Below, in pieces: positions 7,549 through 10,673 of a stretch of 10,673 nucleotides of DNA (the stretch's first letter is position 1; every line of letters starts with the position of its first letter). Both the position numbers and the translations under genes were made by a program. The notes beneath the pieces were generated by a model. That model worked only from the letters and a program-made list of their open reading frames with translations, was not told the origin of the DNA and made no database searches. This DNA comes from Paraglomus occultum (lineage: Eukaryota; Glomeromycota; Glomeromycetes; Paraglomerales; Paraglomeraceae), in assembly GCA_910592205.1 (NCBI GenBank), contig CAJVPJ010001303.1, positions 1-10,673 on the forward strand. The letters are read 5' to 3'.

Positions 7549-9066
7549 TCAAACTTTTGAAACTAAAAACACTTCCCAATCAACCCAATCAAATGTGTCT
7601 GGTGAATGTCGAAGTGGAATTTGATATGACTTTTTTCTAGCCCAGGCTTTTCCATTACTACTACTATGACCAAAAGATAAATCACCACCATACCCAAAAT
7701 AAGGAAAATAACAAACATCATCATAAACGGCATATTTACCTGTATCAGCAAAAAAACTTACTATGTTCTCATTACTGCATTTGCTTAATGAAAATATAAA
7801 GCTTTCTCTAGTGTAAGACCAACCATTATGGGCACCCCATATAAATGGATTATATCCACCAAGTATTTCTTCAGTGCCTGACACTTTCCCAACAGTAATT
7901 GTGGGTCCTTTGTTATTACACATTTCTCTAAATTTTGCACATGTATCCCCATCTTTACTTCGTCTATAAAGTAGAGTAAATTTATAAGCATCATGTTTCA
8001 TAGATATCTCTTGATTTTCTTGGGATAACCTTTTTGATTCCATAATCTTTGCTGAAATCCATTTTGCTTGCTTTTTAGTAATAATAACAGAATTAATATC
8101 AGGACATTGTCCTGTTCTTGGTGGTAAAATGTGAATAGTTGGTGTGTGATCTTCACCTAAACGGCACATCAGAACATCATAACGTAGATTTTTCGGTAAT
8201 AAATCCACATGCAACATAATGTTTTTAGAGGAGATACTGAAAAATCTTATATAAGGAATGCAATCTGCTATGGTCTCTTTGACTGTGCTAATATCATTAG
8301 ATGACCAAGTATTTATATCATTTCCAAGTTCTAATTCTGGCACTTGCTTAGTTGCCCATTGAATGACTGCCATCCAAACATCATCTTCATCAATTTCTAA
8401 CTCATCATTCTTGAGCAGAGTGATCAAACTCTCCTTTGGTAAGGTTGCAAGATCATTTGATTTAAAGATAGTATCAGGACGTGAAACCATAATTCGATTG
8501 CAATAACCCAAAAGTTTGTTTAAAGAGGTTATGGATGCAGCATACTTGTGAACTGTGATAATATTTTGTTGGATCCATTCTTCCTCTTTATCAATCAAAT
8601 AAGTTTCAATTGCAGTGAGAAGATCCAGGAGTCTAAGCTTGCTTGCTCCATCCAAAAGACTAATCCAATCAATATTCTTGCTTGAGTCGTAAGACAATCG
8701 CCCAGTGTAAATGTACCTATCATAAATTGTTAAATGAGCATACTAATACTATACTCATACGTATAATTACATATTTCCGACAATTTATTATTATGAATAT
8801 TACCTGAGCAAGAGTTCGAAAACGTCTGGGGTCATATCTTCAAACGTTATGGTTGTCTTTTGAACCGCTTCGGTCGTCTCCATATTTCCGGTTAAGTTAT
8901 TATCGAGCAGTGTGCTTCTTGCACATAAAACCAACGAATGAGCGAGGAATATTTTGCTATTTGGCTCCTTTCCAACATGGATTGAAATATCCGTGTATCT
9001 GCCACTTTCATACAGTTTCTCATAATCCGCCGACAGAATAGAGGGTAAGTCAATAATGTTATTCAT
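7549..9066 (-). CDS. BTB-BACK-TLDc domain protein, copy C (2 exons, 476 aa)
   Basis: Complete paralogue of copy B. Exon 1 (8804-9066) and exon 2 (7549-8716) are joined across an 87-nt intron, with the BTB arginine codon split after base two. BTB covers about residues 16-122: YTDISIHVG at 24-32, FLAHSLVLCARS at 40-51, ITFEDMTPDVFELLLRYIYT at 73-92. A BACK-like region runs about 130-250, with WIQQNIITVH 135-144, FKSNDLATLP 172-181, LLKNDEL 188-194 and VIQWATKQ 205-212. After LPPRTGQCPD (285-294), TLDc spans about 304-473: LLYRRSKDG 336-344, GGYNPFIW 374-381, YFPYFG 424-429, DLSFG 433-437, WEVFLV 468-473. No signal peptide or membrane segment is seen, so the product is probably cytosolic or nuclear. 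BTB-BACK often means a CUL3 adaptor; TLDc is linked to oxidative stress and V-ATPase. The actual function of this fungal family is not established. The product ends SKV. Confidence 0.94.
8717..8803 (-). other. Intron of copy C (87 nt)
   Basis: Donor CTCAG then GTAATA; acceptor ATGATAG then GTACAT. Splicing joins LLLR to YIYTGRL in frame, at exactly the same codon and phase as in copy B. The intron has diverged more than the exons, including length differences. Confidence 0.9.
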
Positions 9067-9168
9067 TTCGTTGCTATGGTTTTAAAGTGCTCACGGCAAT
9101 AAGACTTTTATCGATGATAAATGCGAACAAACAAAGCAAGCAATGTAATCGTCAATGTGTAACCATGA
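9067..9168 (-). promoter_or_regulatory. Proximal promoter of copy C (conserved blocks)
   Basis: Blocks: TTTTAAAGTGC at 9080-9090, CAATAAGACTTTTATCGATG at 9097-9116, and TGTAATCGTCAATG...TAACCAT at 9144-9166. Gene-sense CGATAAAAGT lies about 40 bp upstream of the ATG as in copy B. About 25 extra bases separate the last two blocks compared with copy B, so the TATA-like element keeps its distance to the start while the outer block moves. Confidence 0.5.
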
Positions 9169-9515
9169 TATATTTTATCTGATCAGATAATGATAAGAAT
9201 CGCATTTCGTATCGTATCTGTTGTGCAAAGTCTTCGTCTTGCATAATAGGTAGCTGGAATAACATCTCTAATTTTAAAGTTTATTATGCAGTATCTGCAT
9301 GCAGCGTTTAAGCTATTAACGAGAGATTGTGTTTACGTTAAATTTCTTCTTTATTTTGAGAAGTTGACAGGGACGGCTGGAAGGGCAAAAGTATACGGGA
9401 AAGAAATGTTGATTATTTACATTCAGTTCGCCGACGTGGAATTCGTTCGTAACTGCAGAAGTAGAGTTTTGTTATTACATCTGCAATTATCAATTTTTGG
9501 GACGTTGCGCGATTG
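9067..9515. repeat. Duplicated upstream region of copy C, matching that of copy A
   Basis: Counterpart of 235-770. The palindrome TGCAGTATCTGCA is at 9287-9299. An 80-codon plus-strand frame (9286-9528) starts within it, but the copy A counterpart lacks four bases just after the start and hits a stop within ten codons, so it is not conserved as protein. Confidence 0.65.
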
Positions 9516-9661
9516 TAACCAGAACTAATGATCAGTCCCTATAAGAAATCAAATCGTCTAGATATCAATTCACTTTCTATGCATGAAAACCGAGCCTTAG
9601 TGTTCAATCAGTTAACAACAAGAGCTAATATTGCATACTCTACGTCATATACCTTTTACTA

Positions 9662-9979
9662 CCACCTTTCTTTTTTTGCCAAATCCATTAATTCAACCTC
9701 CCCATCAAATAACTTTTCCCTTTCCTTAGATTCACGAAGAAACGTTGCCACCTCCTTCTATGTTCTCAAGATGTTGTAAACAGTAGAATGAGACATATGT
9801 GTCACATCCTTCCTGATGCACGTATAATATAATACTATTCTCCAATGTAAGTTTTCACCGAGACTTTTTTGACGGCCTTCTAACGTCTGTTTAGTGAATA
9901 ATGTTAAAAATGCAGACCGTAAATACCTTATGTTAGTTTCATACTCAGTTATAATTGCTTCATAATCGTTATAATCGCC
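9662..9979 (-). pseudogene. Transposase-like helix-turn-helix fragment, broken
   Basis: A minus-strand frame is open for 73 codons (9979-9761), broken by TAG at 9758-9760, then open for 32 more codons to the next stop at 9659-9661. No ATG lies near its 5' end, and it is preceded in frame by TGA. Its middle resembles the N-terminal helix-turn-helix of Tc1/mariner (IS630-type) transposases and related homeodomain-like proteins: a basic lead QKSL, then LHWRIV, and a recognition-helix-like SHSTVYNILRT. The part after the stop is charged (KEVATFLRESKEREKL) and less clearly related. No DDE catalytic region is present. The call rests on motif recognition only. It could instead be an internal exon, since CATAG before the second part could serve as an acceptor. 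Confidence 0.4.
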
Positions 9980-10030
9980 TCATAATCGTTGTAATTGTCT
10001 TATAATCGCCTGTAATCGATGTATAACCAC
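9951..10030. repeat. 20-bp degenerate minisatellite, about four units
   Basis: Plus-strand units are ATAATTGCTTCATAATCGTT (9951-9970), ATAATCGCCTCATAATCGTT (9971-9990), GTAATTGTCTTATAATCGCC (9991-10010) and a more diverged TGTAATCGATGTATAACCAC (10011-10030). Each unit is itself built from two ATAATCG-like halves. The period is not a multiple of three, so it cannot encode a peptide repeat in one frame. It abuts and slightly overlaps the transposase-like fragment. Confidence 0.7.
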
Positions 10031-10673
10031 TCAGCAAGCTTTCTTTCCTGACTTCTGCTAAGTAGAGCGACTACGTTATACTAAGTAAACACGTTTGTTG
10101 TTCGAAGAGACTCGGTAATCACAGAGTTACAAAAGTTTTCACTAAGTTTTCGCCTGTTTTCAAGAAAAGTTTTGCAACTGCAGAATTTTGAAAAGAGCGA
10201 TAATATACTATGAAACGAGTCGAGACAACAATAACGCCACGAATCACAATCATTGGTCGAGATCATGTGCCGGACAGAGAAATTCATGCGATCGAAATTT
10301 TTTATAGCGCGTAGACAGTAATAGTCTTTTGCTTTGCCGGACAATGATATAATATTACCGTATATCTATAGTGATTCGATTGGCTATTGACGCAACTTTT
10401 CTTCACCTTTCTCAGAACGCGTCATGGATTTTTATCAAGTAAACGAAATCGAAAACTGGACGTGCGCGCGAACTTAATGGAAATTATCGTTCGAAATTGA
10501 AACTAAACGATAGAAAACAAATTTTGCACTCTATTAAAAAGACCTTGAAGAAGTGGTAGGATCTATTTCATTCGAAAAGGACAAGCTCGAAAAATACTCG
10601 ACAACTGGAAGGTATACTCATTTAGTAGAAATAGGATTTGAATGGATTAAAGATCGATCTGAACAGTTATGAA
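10031..10673. other. Right-edge region, no assigned gene
   Basis: Several short open frames occur. One of 87 codons runs on the minus strand (10081-10344). One of 34 codons runs on the plus strand from an ATG at 10210. A 44-codon plus-strand frame (10538-10669, TGA at 10670) has a charged, protein-like composition and may be a terminal exon. None shows a recognisable domain. TGCCGGACA occurs twice (10268-10276 and 10335-10343), and a gene-sense TATAAAAAA lies on the minus strand near 10300. Confidence 0.3.

Noticed and set aside
8853-9041. 62-codon plus-strand frame antisense to copy C exon 1, and the similar frame at 21-221 antisense to copy A
   Set aside because: Both are shadows of the highly similar BTB exon on the minus strand; their similarity to each other follows from the real gene.
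9286-9528. 80-codon plus-strand ATG frame upstream of copy C
   Set aside because: It lies in duplicated upstream DNA. The copy A counterpart has a four-base length difference and a stop within ten codons, so the frame is not conserved.
10081-10344. 87-codon minus-strand ATG frame near the right edge
   Set aside because: Considered as a gene because a TATAAAAAA lies nearby, but that element is downstream of the ATG, and no domain, signal or intron pattern supports it.
1-10673. tRNA, rRNA, CRISPR, bacterial operon or phage features
   Set aside because: No tRNA B-box, rRNA core, regular spacer-repeat array or polycistronic gene layout was seen; introns and domain types indicate a eukaryote.

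Overview
The window looks like AT-rich nuclear DNA of a fungus, most likely an arbuscular mycorrhizal fungus (Glomeromycotina) or a close Mucoromycota relative. The evidence is a head-to-tail array of BTB-BACK-TLDc genes, an architecture strongly expanded in those genomes, plus short (79-87 nt) GT-AG introns and long, gene-poor intergenic DNA. No bacterial operon features, rRNA, tRNA or CRISPR were seen. The species cannot be fixed from the sequence.

Layout: three paralogues, all on the minus strand. Copy A (1-234) is only the start of the BTB exon; the rest lies beyond the left edge. Copy B (4118-5615; two exons, 472 aa) and copy C (7549-9066; two exons, 476 aa) are complete. Each has an N-terminal BTB/POZ domain split by one intron at the same codon, a BACK-like helical middle and a C-terminal TLDc domain. 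Start codons lie about 5.4 kb and 3.5 kb apart. The proximal promoters of all three share three sequence blocks. A and C share about 450-540 bp of upstream DNA that B has only in its first ~140 bp. B and C also share about 130 bp past their stop codons.

The spacers (235-4117, 5616-7548, 9067-10673) hold no gene that can be assigned with confidence. They contain a possible two-exon small membrane-protein gene (1835-2224, minus), an orphan TATA promoter with a 22-bp palindrome and a heptamer repeat (2342-2453, plus), two base-composition islands with open frames (3470-3724 plus; 5768-5986 minus), and a broken transposase-like helix-turn-helix fragment next to a 20-bp minisatellite (9662-10030).

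How the genes work together: BTB-BACK proteins commonly dimerise and act as CUL3 ubiquitin-ligase adaptors. TLDc domains are linked to oxidative-stress resistance and V-ATPase binding in other eukaryotes. The three genes are probably recent duplicates under similar control, with variation concentrated in patches of the BACK and TLDc domains. No clearly new multi-gene system is visible; the best leads are the paralogue divergence pattern and the shared promoter blocks.
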